This document shows, piece by piece, positions 20,821 through 28,027 of a stretch of 33,488 nucleotides of DNA (the stretch's first letter is position 1; the number at the start of each line of letters is the position of its first letter). Where the stretch lies: positions 1-33,488 of the forward strand of contig DATMEO010000090.1 in NCBI GenBank assembly GCA_035556515.1, written 5' to 3'. The notes beneath the pieces were generated by a model. The model made no database searches. It was not told the DNA's origin and saw only the letters and a program-made list of their open reading frames with translations. The stretch comes from Gaiellasilicea sp035556515 (lineage in GTDB: Bacteria; Actinomycetota; Thermoleophilia; Gaiellales; Gaiellaceae). The position numbers and the translations under genes were made by a program.

Positions 20821-21873
20821 ATGAAGAAGCTGGTGGTCCTGCTCTCGGCGCTCGCGCTCGCGGGCTGCGGCGGGAGTGACAACAACGACGACGCTGCCGA
20901 GAACGGCACCACGGCCGCTGCGGGCAAGAAGAGCGGTGAGCTCGTCGTCTACTCGGGCCGCGAAGAGGAGCTCGTCGAGCCGCTCTTCGAGCGTTTCGAG
21001 GAGCAGACGGGGATCGATGTCCAGGTGCGCTACGCCGACAGCGCCGAGCTTGCCGCGACGATCGCCGAGGAGGGCGACAACTCGCCCGCCGACGTCTTCT
21101 TCGCCCAGGATCCCGGCTCGCTGGGCGCGATCGACGACCAGCTCGCGGAGCTGCCTGAGGCGGTGCTCGAACGCGTCGACGAGCAATTTCGCGACGACCG
21201 GAGCCGCTGGGTCGGCACCTCCGGCCGCGCGCGCGTGATCGTCTACAACACCGACGAGCTGAGCGAGGACGACGTTCCGGACTCCGTCTTCGACCTCACC
21301 GACCCGGTGTGGAAGGGCAAGATCGGAATCGCGCCGACGAACGCGTCCTTCCAGGCTTTCGTGACCGCGATGCGCCTCGACGCGGGCGAGGAGCGGACGA
21401 AGCAGTGGCTCGAGGACCTGAAGCAGAACGATCCGAAGTTCTACGAGAAGAACACGCCGGTCGTCGAGGCGACGGCATCGGGTGAGATCGAGGTCGGGCT
21501 CGTCAACCACTACTACCTCTACCTCGTCAAGGAGGAGCTCGGCGACGACGCTCCGATCGCGAACAAGTACCTGCCGGGCGACGATCCGGGCGCGCTCGTC
21601 AGCGTCGCCGGCGCGGGCGTGCTCGCGAGTGCGAAGCACCCCGACGCGGCCGAGCAGTTCGTCGAGTTCCTGCTCGAGGACGAGCAGCAGCGCTTCTACA
21701 CGGACGAGGCCGAGGAGGCGGAGATCCCGCTCGTCGAGGGGATCGACCCGAAGGAAGGCGTGCCGACGCTGGACGAGCTCTCGGGCCGAGGACCCGACGT
21801 CGACCTCTCTTCGTTCGGCGGCGAGCTCGAGAAGACACTCGAGCTGCTGAACGAGACCGGCTACACGTCGTGA
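20821..21873 (+). CDS. fbpA: Ferric iron ABC transporter, substrate-binding lipoprotein (FbpA/FutA-type)
   Basis: Captures iron outside the membrane. ATG at 20821 is chosen over ATG 20809 because AGGAG sits at proper distance and the next residues form a lipoprotein signal, MKKLVVLLSALALAGC, with lipidated C16. After an Asp/Asn/Gly-rich linker (17-38) comes a class II binding-protein fold: LVVYSGREEELVEPLFERFEEQTG, ADVFFAQDPGSLGAI, RARVIVYNTDEL (Y142) and GLVNHYYLYL with the paired tyrosines Y231-Y232 that coordinate iron in FbpA-like proteins. Length of about 350 is normal. Its TGA overlaps the permease GTG. The tyrosine pattern argues for ferric ion rather than manganese or molybdate. Confidence 0.93.
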   Translation: MKKLVVLLSALALAGCGGSDNNDDAAENGTTAAAGKKSGELVVYSGREEELVEPLFERFEEQTGIDVQVRYADSAELAATIAEEGDNSPADVFFAQDPGSLGAIDDQLAELPEAVLERVDEQFRDDRSRWVGTSGRARVIVYNTDELSEDDVPDSVFDLTDPVWKGKIGIAPTNASFQAFVTAMRLDAGEERTKQWLEDLKQNDPKFYEKNTPVVEATASGEIEVGLVNHYYLYLVKEELGDDAPIANKYLPGDDPGALVSVAGAGVLASAKHPDAAEQFVEFLLEDEQQRFYTDEAEEAEIPLVEGIDPKEGVPTLDELSGRGPDVDLSSFGGELEKTLELLNETGYTS

Positions 21874-23444
21874 TTCGCAGGCGGGCGGGTCGAGGGAGAG
21901 CGCCGCTCTCCCTCCTCCTGCCCGCCTGCGTCACCGTCGCGCTGCTGCTGCTCCCGCTCGCGTACCTCGTCGTCCGCGCGAGCGGCGGCGGCGGGCGCGG
22001 CTGGCGCATCCTGACGCGCTCGAACACGCTCGACCTGCTCTGGAGCACTGGCCTGCTCGTCTTCGGCGTCACGCTCGCCTCGGTGACGATCGGCGTTTCG
22101 GTCGCATGGCTGACGACGCGCACCGACATCCCCGGCCGCCGGTTCTGGGCGGTCGGCGCCGCGCTGCCGCTCGTGATCCCGAGCTACGTCGCCGCCTTCT
22201 GCCTCCTTGGTGCCTTCGGCCCGCGCGGACTGCTGCAGCAGCTGCTCGGCGTCGAGCGGCTGCCGGAGATCTACGGCTACTGGGGTGCGCTCGCCGCGCT
22301 GACGCTCTCGACCTACCCCTACGTCCTGCTGCTCGTCTCGGCCGCGCTGCGCGGGCTCGATCCGGCGCTGGAGGAAGCGGGTCGCGGGCTCGGCCGGACG
22401 CCGCTCGAGGTCTTCCGGCGCGTGACGTTGCCGGCGCTGCGACCCTCGATCGGCGCGGGCGCGCTGCTCGTCGCGCTCTACACGCTCTCGGACTTCGGCG
22501 TCGTCTCGCTGATGCGCTACGACGCGCTGACGCGGGCGATCTACCTCCAGTACAAGTCGCTCTTCGACCGGACGCCCGCGGCGGTGCTCGCGCTCGTGCT
22601 CGTGGCGCTGACGGCGCTCGTGCTCTGGCTCGAGAGCCGCTGGCGGCGGCGCGTGTCACGGAGCGGGCCGGGGACTGCGCGGCAGCCACGCCCGCACCGG
22701 CTCGGTCGCTGGCGCTGGCCCGCCCTCGTCTACTGCGGCGGTGTCGTCGGCGCGTTCCTCGCCGTCCCGGCGGCGGTGCTCGTCTACTGGCTCGCGCGAG
22801 GGCTCGACCGCGCCGAGCCGCCCTGGCGCGAGGTCGTGAACTCCCTGTCCGCCTCCGCGCTCGCCGCCGCCGCGGCGGCTGTCGCTGCGATCCCGATCGC
22901 GCTGCTCGCCACGCGCTATCCGACCCGGCTGACACGACTCCTGGAGCGGCTTGCGTTCGCCGGGAACGCGCTGCCCGGAATCGTGATCGCGCTCTCGCTC
23001 GTCTTCTTCGCCGCCAACTACGCGAGCCCGCTCTACCAGACGCTCGCGCTGCTCGTCTTCGCCTACGTCGTCCGCTTCCTGCCGCAGGCGCTCGCCGGCG
23101 TCGAATCGGCGCTCGCGTCGGTCGGCCCGCGGATCGAGGAGGCGGCGCGGGCGCTCGGCCGCGGTCCGGTCTCGGCGACGTTCACGGTGACGGTGCCGCT
23201 GATCCGCTCCGGCATCTTCGCCGGGGCGGCGCTCGTCTTCCTCTCCGCGATGAAGGAGCTGCCGGCGACGCTGCTGCTCAGGCCGATCGGCTTCGAGACG
23301 CTCGCGACCGAGATCTGGAAGACGACGTCGGTGGGCGCCTACTCGCGCGCGGCGCTGCCCGCGCTGCTGCTGATCGCGGTCTCGGCGCCGTTCGTCTACT
23401 TCCTCTCCTCCAGGCACGAGCCGACCGAAGTCGAGCACGGGTAG
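21870..23444 (+). CDS. fbpB: Ferric iron ABC transporter, fused permease (FbpB-type)
   Basis: A 524-residue integral membrane protein made of two tandem binding-protein-dependent permease halves, as in FbpB. Each half carries the EAA loop that docks on the ATPase: EEAGRGLGRTPLEVFRRVTL (about residues 170-190) and EEAARALGRGPVSATFTVTV (about 425-445). About 12 hydrophobic segments are seen, beginning with LLLPACVTVALLLLPLAYLV and ending with ALLLIAVSAPFVYFLS. A charged linker (SRWRRRVSRSGPG...RPHRLGRWRW) joins the halves. The GTG start at 21870 overlaps the binding-protein stop (GTGA). It is followed after 9 bp by the repressor gene, so the operon encodes its own regulator. Confidence 0.94.
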   Translation: MIRRRAGRGRAPLSLLLPACVTVALLLLPLAYLVVRASGGGGRGWRILTRSNTLDLLWSTGLLVFGVTLASVTIGVSVAWLTTRTDIPGRRFWAVGAALPLVIPSYVAAFCLLGAFGPRGLLQQLLGVERLPEIYGYWGALAALTLSTYPYVLLLVSAALRGLDPALEEAGRGLGRTPLEVFRRVTLPALRPSIGAGALLVALYTLSDFGVVSLMRYDALTRAIYLQYKSLFDRTPAAVLALVLVALTALVLWLESRWRRRVSRSGPGTARQPRPHRLGRWRWPALVYCGGVVGAFLAVPAAVLVYWLARGLDRAEPPWREVVNSLSASALAAAAAAVAAIPIALLATRYPTRLTRLLERLAFAGNALPGIVIALSLVFFAANYASPLYQTLALLVFAYVVRFLPQALAGVESALASVGPRIEEAARALGRGPVSATFTVTVPLIRSGIFAGAALVFLSAMKELPATLLLRPIGFETLATEIWKTTSVGAYSRAALPALLLIAVSAPFVYFLSSRHEPTEVEHG

Positions 23445-23453
23445 AGTCAAGCC

Positions 23454-24137
23454 GTGGCCGGTCACAGTGTCGACGAGTACCTGGAGACGATCTACTTCCT
23501 CGCCTTCCCGATCGGCGAGTACCGGCCGGATCCGGACAGCTCGACCGCGATCGCCTCGCGCGTGGCCGAGATGCTCGGCGTCTCGCGCGCGTCCGCCGGG
23601 GAGATGCTGAAGCGGCTCGAGGCCGACGGCCTCGTCGAGCGCGGCGAGCAGAAGGAGGCGATCCTCACGGAGACGGGGATCGAGCGCGCGGAGCGGGTCG
23701 TCCGCAAGCATCGGATCATCGAGCGCCTGCTCACGGACTTCATGGGCTACACCGCCGGCGAAGCGCACGTCCACGCCGACGAGCTCGGCGACACGTTCTC
23801 CGACGACATGGTCGCGCGGATCGAGGTGCGCCTCGGTAATCCGGAGCGGTGTCCGCACGGCTGGCCCGTCGATCCCAAGTTCGAGCAGGCCGAGAACAAG
23901 GAGTTGGCCGCGCTCGCCGATCTCGAGACCGGCCGCGAAGCCGAGATCGTCCGCCTCGCCGAGCACGACGGCGCGCTCTTGCACTGGTTCTACGACGAGG
24001 GCTTCACGCCCGGCACCCGGGTCGTCATCCGCGAGCGTCAGCCCGCCGCGGCGCAGTTCAAGGTGCAGCTCGGCGACGACGGCGAGCGCGCGATCGGCGA
24101 GAAGGCGGCCTCGGGCCTCTTCGTCCGCCCGAGCTAG
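23454..24137 (+). CDS. DtxR/MntR-family metal-dependent repressor
   Basis: A 227-residue regulator. The N-terminal winged helix is about 5-72 (VDEYLETIYFLA, recognition region LGVSRASAGEMLKRLEADGLVE), the dimerisation domain about 73-145 (KHRIIERLLTDFMGY, NPERCPHGWPVD), and the C-terminal SH3/FeoA-like domain about 160-225. Ancillary-site residues H86, E90 and H105 are kept. The primary metal site looks unusual: aligned by eye to DtxR, M10 is E8, C102 is D109, E105 is G112 and H106 is D113. So it is neither a typical IdeR nor a typical MntR site. There is a PDPDSS insertion in the wing/helix 1 loop. The start is GTG at 23454. As the last gene of the iron operon it probably represses it, through O1 and O2. 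Confidence 0.9.
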   Translation: MAGHSVDEYLETIYFLAFPIGEYRPDPDSSTAIASRVAEMLGVSRASAGEMLKRLEADGLVERGEQKEAILTETGIERAERVVRKHRIIERLLTDFMGYTAGEAHVHADELGDTFSDDMVARIEVRLGNPERCPHGWPVDPKFEQAENKELAALADLETGREAEIVRLAEHDGALLHWFYDEGFTPGTRVVIRERQPAAAQFKVQLGDDGERAIGEKAASGLFVRPS

Positions 24138-24261
24138 TTGCTGTCAGCAACAAGGTCGAGCGCGTCGAGCAACGACGCGCTCGACCAGGACTTAGTTGCT
24201 GACAGCAACTAAGAGCTTCTAACGTAATGAGGCCTCAGAGCTTCATTACGTTAGAAGCTCT
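24135..24261. repeat. Composite palindromic module, copy 2 (convergent dtxR/GMC gap)
   Basis: Four inverted repeats fill the gap. (1) Palindrome 24137-24151, arms GTTGCTG, centre T. (2) A strong 14-bp perfect stem, 24154-24167 with 24173-24186, loop AGCAA. (3) A 23-nt palindrome 24191-24213, arms CTTAGTTGCTG, centre A. (4) A 19-bp perfect stem, 24212-24230 with 24243-24261, loop 12 nt, with GCTTCATT at 24240-24247. The 17 nt at 24135-24151 and at 24195-24211 are exact inverted copies, so items 1-3 form a 77-bp element with terminal inverted repeats. The stop TAG of the repressor gene is the first three bases of the module, and the stop of the GMC gene lies at its right end. It very likely terminates both genes. 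Confidence 0.75.
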
Positions 24262-26065
24262 AAGTCAGGCGCTCGGCCAGCCGCGCCGCGTTCAGGTGGG
24301 CGATTGCCTCGATCGTGATCATCGGATTCACACCGGAGGCGGTTGGGAACGCGGAGCCGTCGGCGATCACGAGGTTGCGCACGTCCCAGGTCTCGCCCGT
24401 GGGGGAGGCGGCCGACCGGTCCGGCGAGCCGCCCATGCGGGCCGAGCCCATGATGTGAAAGGAGTAGAGCGAGCCGCGGCCGGGGCCGAAGCGAAACGCT
24501 CCCGCCGGGAAGCCGTTGTCCCAGCGCTGCATCCGCGCGTTCGCGGTGAAGATCTCCCGCGCCCCCGCGGCGGCCATGACCCGGCCGGCGCCGTCGATCC
24601 CGGTCGCCAGGCGGCGCGCATCGTCGGCAGCCAGCCGGTAGGTCGCGATCGCCTCGCCGTCGCGGCCGATCCGGACCCGCCCGGAGCCGGTGTCGCGCGG
24701 GATCAGAGCGATCAGCGAGAGCCGTGGCAGGCTCGCCATCAGCCTCGCGTGCGCCGCCGCCCCCTCCCAGGGCAGCGCCACCGTCAGGAGCGCCGGATGC
24801 AGCGGCACCGTCTCGAACTTGACGCCGTAGCCGCTGTCGAGGAAGCGGAACTGATCGGAGTAGAGGGCCTGGAGTGTCCCCTCCCACGGCCGGATCTCCT
24901 CCTCGAAGATCCCGAAGACGGCCGTTGCCGGGTGCAGCCGCAGCCCGCGGCCGACGTTCGGGTTCGTGAGGCCTGAGCGGAGCAGGAGCGCGGGCGTCTC
25001 GATCGCTCCGGCGGCCGCAACGACGGCACGACAGCGAACCTGGGCCGGCCCCGCGTCGACGCCGACAACCGTGCCGTTCGCCACGAGCACGCGCCGCGCC
25101 TTGGCGCCGACGACGATCCGGGCGCCCGCGTCGGCGGCGTCCTCCAGCCACGTCCGCACCGCCGACTGCTTGGCGCCGATCGGGCAGCCGTAGCCGCACG
25201 AGCCGCAGACGACGCCCTGCTCGCAGCCGATCACGTCGCGCGGCATCGGCTCGACGTGCCAGCCGAGCGTTTCGAGCCCCTGCGCCATCGCCTCGTCGCG
25301 CCGGGACGGCCGGTTGTGGTCGGTGTTGACGCCGAGCCGCACGCAGACGGCGTCGAGGCTCGGCCCGAGGTCGGCGGAGGGAAAGCCGAGGCCCTTCCAC
25401 TCCGCGAGCACATCCTCGGGCGTCCGGAACGACGTCGTGTAGTTGACGACGGTGCCGCCGCCGAGGCACGCCCCCGCGATCAGCGCGACCCCCTGGTCGT
25501 CCGTCGCCGACGCGCCGCCGCCGCGGTAGAGCCGGCGGAGGCCCGAACGCTCGGCGCCGTCGAAGTCCCGCTCGGACCAGTAGCGGCCCGCCTCGAGCAC
25601 GACGACGTCGAGACCCGCCTGCGCGAGCACGGCGGCCGCGACCCCTCCGCCGGCGCCCGACCCGATCACGCAGACGTCACACTCGAGCTCGAGCCCACCC
25701 CCGACCTCGATCGGCTCGAGCCGAGGCGCCTGCGCATCCTCTCGTGCTCCCGGCGGCCCCGGATACCCGATCTCCTCCCAGCGGCCGGGAAGCAGATACG
25801 CAAACGCGAGCGCCGCCTTCCGGAGCGCCTGGAAGCCGGTCCGCATCAGCGGGACCCGGCTGTCGCGCCACAGCCGCAGCACCGCCTCGCGACGCGGCTG
25901 AGACAACCGCGAGTAGCCGGGCAGCCACGTCCGCAGCAGCAGGAGCAGCCGCCGCCGCTCGCGCAGGGTCAGATCGTGCTCGATCGCGTCCAGCACGGCG
26001 TCCGGAACGCCCTGCTCGACTGCTCCGGGCGCGAAGGTCTCGCAGATCGCGTCCAGCGAGCGCAC
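24260..26065 (-). CDS. GMC family FAD-dependent oxidoreductase, long-chain alcohol oxidase-like
   Basis: A 601-residue flavoenzyme. After an N-terminal helical region (1-125) that resembles the extra segment of long-chain alcohol oxidases, the FAD dinucleotide fold is VCVIGSGAGGGVAAAVLAQAG (about 131-151), with LEAGRYWSERDF and ACLGGGTVVNYTTSFRTP. A cysteine cluster GCEQGVVCGSCGYGCPIGAKQS has C281, C287, C290 and C294 and is found in this subgroup. The C-terminal substrate domain has SFHIMGSARMGG, with the presumed catalytic histidine, and VIADGSAFPTASGVNPMITIEAIA. Likely to oxidise a fatty or other hydrophobic alcohol; the substrate is not known. The start is GTG at 26065, 9 bp after the DUF4230 gene; its stop lies in the palindromic module. 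Confidence 0.88.
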   Translation of the reverse strand: MRSLDAICETFAPGAVEQGVPDAVLDAIEHDLTLRERRRLLLLLRTWLPGYSRLSQPRREAVLRLWRDSRVPLMRTGFQALRKAALAFAYLLPGRWEEIGYPGPPGAREDAQAPRLEPIEVGGGLELECDVCVIGSGAGGGVAAAVLAQAGLDVVVLEAGRYWSERDFDGAERSGLRRLYRGGGASATDDQGVALIAGACLGGGTVVNYTTSFRTPEDVLAEWKGLGFPSADLGPSLDAVCVRLGVNTDHNRPSRRDEAMAQGLETLGWHVEPMPRDVIGCEQGVVCGSCGYGCPIGAKQSAVRTWLEDAADAGARIVVGAKARRVLVANGTVVGVDAGPAQVRCRAVVAAAGAIETPALLLRSGLTNPNVGRGLRLHPATAVFGIFEEEIRPWEGTLQALYSDQFRFLDSGYGVKFETVPLHPALLTVALPWEGAAAHARLMASLPRLSLIALIPRDTGSGRVRIGRDGEAIATYRLAADDARRLATGIDGAGRVMAAAGAREIFTANARMQRWDNGFPAGAFRFGPGRGSLYSFHIMGSARMGGSPDRSAASPTGETWDVRNLVIADGSAFPTASGVNPMITIEAIAHLNAARLAERLT

Positions 26066-26074
26066 GCCGCGACT

Positions 26075-26734
26075 CTAGACCTCCGAGAAGCGCACCTCGA
26101 CGCGCGCGAACCCGAGCGAGCGCAGCAGCCCCTCGAGCATCAGCCGGGTGTTCCGCTCGGCCCGCGCGAGCAGCCCCGAGCCGTCTCGGGCAGCGTTTGC
26201 CAGCTTCTCCTCCGCCAGCGGGTAGAGCTCCCGCTCGACGCCGACGTCGTCGCCGAAGAGCGACTGGAGCCGGTCGATCGCGCCCCGGTCGCGGTCGTAG
26301 ACGTACGAACGCTCGAGGTCGAGCTCCGGCTCGCGGAACGTGGCCGGCGGCAGCTCGAGCGAGACGCCCTTGCCGTCGTTCGAGACGTCGACGGCATCGT
26401 CCTCGAGGCCCGTGAAGTCGACCCCGGCGTCGACCGAGCCGATGGCGACGAAGAGGACGCGCTCGCCCTTGATCTTCGCCGGGACGAAGCGTGCATCTTG
26501 CTCGACGTCGACGATCACCTCGAAGTGCCCGCTCGCGGCGCGGAAGTCGCGCAGGTTCTCGATCGACTTCAGGACCGCAGGCCCGGAACGGTCGACCGTC
26601 TCGCTGCCGAACGGGTTGCCGAGACCCGGCATCAGGTCCTTGACCCAGCCGACGAAGAGGAAGCCGGTCAGCACGACCGCCCCGAGCACGAGGAGGCTCG
26701 TCGGAAAGCGGCGCCGAGGCTCGACTGCAGCCAT
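26075..26734 (-). CDS. DUF4230 domain protein, membrane-anchored
   Basis: A 219-residue protein with one N-terminal transmembrane helix (about 12-31, SLLVLGAVVLTGFLFVGWVK) and a mixed alpha/beta remainder predicted outside the cytoplasm. The pattern SIENLRDFRAASGHFEVIVDVEQDARFVP, LFVAIGSVDAGVDFTGL, VSLELPPATFREPELDLERS, then a helical end LYPLAEEKLANAARDGSGLLARAERNTRLMLEGLLRSLGF, fits the DUF4230 family, whose function is unknown. ATG at 26734 follows a GGAGG at a longer than usual distance (13 nt). It is between metK and the GMC gene on the same strand, 22 bp after metK. No function should be inferred from that. Confidence 0.75.
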   Translation of the reverse strand: MAAVEPRRRFPTSLLVLGAVVLTGFLFVGWVKDLMPGLGNPFGSETVDRSGPAVLKSIENLRDFRAASGHFEVIVDVEQDARFVPAKIKGERVLFVAIGSVDAGVDFTGLEDDAVDVSNDGKGVSLELPPATFREPELDLERSYVYDRDRGAIDRLQSLFGDDVGVERELYPLAEEKLANAARDGSGLLARAERNTRLMLEGLLRSLGFARVEVRFSEV

Positions 26735-26756
26735 ATCGGGTGAACGTCCTCCGGGA

Positions 26757-28004
26757 CTAGACGGTTGCGGGCTGCGAGAGGCCGGCGGCCTGGCGCAGCG
26801 CGTCTGCCTTGTCCGTCCGCTCCCACGTGAAGTCGCGGTCGTCGCGGCCGAAGTGACCGTACGCGGCCGTCTTCTCGTAGATCGGGCGGCGCAGGTCGAG
26901 GTCGCGCAGAATCGCCGCCGGACGGAGGTCGAAGTGCTCGCGGACGAGCTGCTCGATCCGGTCTTGAGTCAGCCCGTCGGCCTCGGTGCCGAACGTGTCG
27001 ACGAGCACCGAGAGCGGGTGCGCGACGCCGATCGCATATGCAACCTGGATCTGGCAGCGCTCGGCCAACCCCGCGGCGACGACGTTCTTCGCCACGTAGC
27101 GCGCCGCGTACGCCGCCGAACGGTCGACCTTCGTCGGATCCTTGCCGGAGAACGCCCCGCCACCGTGAGGAGCCGCGCCGCCGTAAGTGTCGACAATGAT
27201 CTTGCGTCCGGTGAGCCCGGTGTCGCCCATCGGGCCGCCGATCACGAACTTGCCGGTCGGGTTGACGTAGACGAAGTCCTTCTCCTCCAGCCGCTTCTCG
27301 TCGTAGAGCGAGTGGGGCAGGATCGGATGGAGGACGTGCTCGATCAGGTCGGGCTTGATCAGCGCCTCCGAGTCGAGCCCGTCGCGATGCTGAGTCGAGA
27401 CGAGAATGCGCTCGATCTCGACGGGACGCTGCCGTCCGCGCTCGTCGACCTCGTAACGGATCGTCACCTGTGCCTTGCCGTCCGGGCGGAGGTAGGGGAG
27501 CACGTCTGCCTTGCGCACTTCGGAGAGGCGCTTGCAGATCCGGTGCGCGAGCTGGATCGGCAGCGGCATCAGCTCGTCGGTCTCGCTCGAGGCGTAGCCG
27601 AACATCATCCCCTGGTCGCCGGCGCCGACGCGGTCGAGCGGATCGTCGTCGCCGTGCTGGGCCTCGAACGAGTCGTCGACGCCCTGCGCGATGTCGGCCG
27701 ACTGCTCGTCGATCGCGACGACGACGCCGCACGTCTCGGCGTCGAAGCCGTACTTGGCGCGCGTGTAGCCGATGTCCCCGATCGTCTTGCGGACGAGCCG
27801 CGGGATGTCGACGTACGTCTCGGTCGTGATCTCCCCGGCGACGACGACGAGACCGGTGGTGATCAGCGTCTCGCAGGCGACGCGGCCCGACGGATCGTCC
27901 TTGAGGACGGCGTCGAGGACGGCGTCCGAGACCTGGTCGGCGATCTTGTCGGGGTGGCCCTCGGTGACCGACTCCGAGGTGAAGGAGAACTCGCGCGCAG
28001 CCAT
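26757..28004 (-). CDS. metK: S-adenosylmethionine synthetase
   Basis: Makes SAM from methionine and ATP. The 415-residue protein has all hallmarks: FTSESVTEGHPDKIADQVSDAVLD near the N-terminus (ATP and metal binding), the hexapeptide-containing GAGDQGMMFGYA loop, STQHRD, the C-terminal glycine loop GGGAFSGKDPTKVDRSAAYAARYVAKNVVAAG, and GHFGRDD. ATG at 28004 begins the conserved N-terminus. SAM made here feeds the methyltransferases RsmB and RsmD in the same window. It starts only 23 bp after the protease stop, so its promoter probably lies in the 3' end of that gene. In many Actinobacteria metK is close to priA; here 7 kb of other genes separate them. No SAM riboswitch fits in the gap. Confidence 0.97.
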   Translation of the reverse strand: MAAREFSFTSESVTEGHPDKIADQVSDAVLDAVLKDDPSGRVACETLITTGLVVVAGEITTETYVDIPRLVRKTIGDIGYTRAKYGFDAETCGVVVAIDEQSADIAQGVDDSFEAQHGDDDPLDRVGAGDQGMMFGYASSETDELMPLPIQLAHRICKRLSEVRKADVLPYLRPDGKAQVTIRYEVDERGRQRPVEIERILVSTQHRDGLDSEALIKPDLIEHVLHPILPHSLYDEKRLEEKDFVYVNPTGKFVIGGPMGDTGLTGRKIIVDTYGGAAPHGGGAFSGKDPTKVDRSAAYAARYVAKNVVAAGLAERCQIQVAYAIGVAHPLSVLVDTFGTEADGLTQDRIEQLVREHFDLRPAAILRDLDLRRPIYEKTAAYGHFGRDDRDFTWERTDKADALRQAAGLSQPATV

Positions 28005-28027
28005 CGTGCGCAGAGTACCTACTGCTT

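Noticed and set aside
17766..20927. A continuous 1053-residue minus-strand frame covering priA and more
   Set aside because: The part upstream of 19682 has no PriA homology and is antisense to the clearly coding iron ATPase gene; priA is started at GTG 19682.
28005..28027. Possible SAM riboswitch before metK
   Set aside because: The gap is 23 bp and the DNA upstream encodes the RTX tail of the protease.
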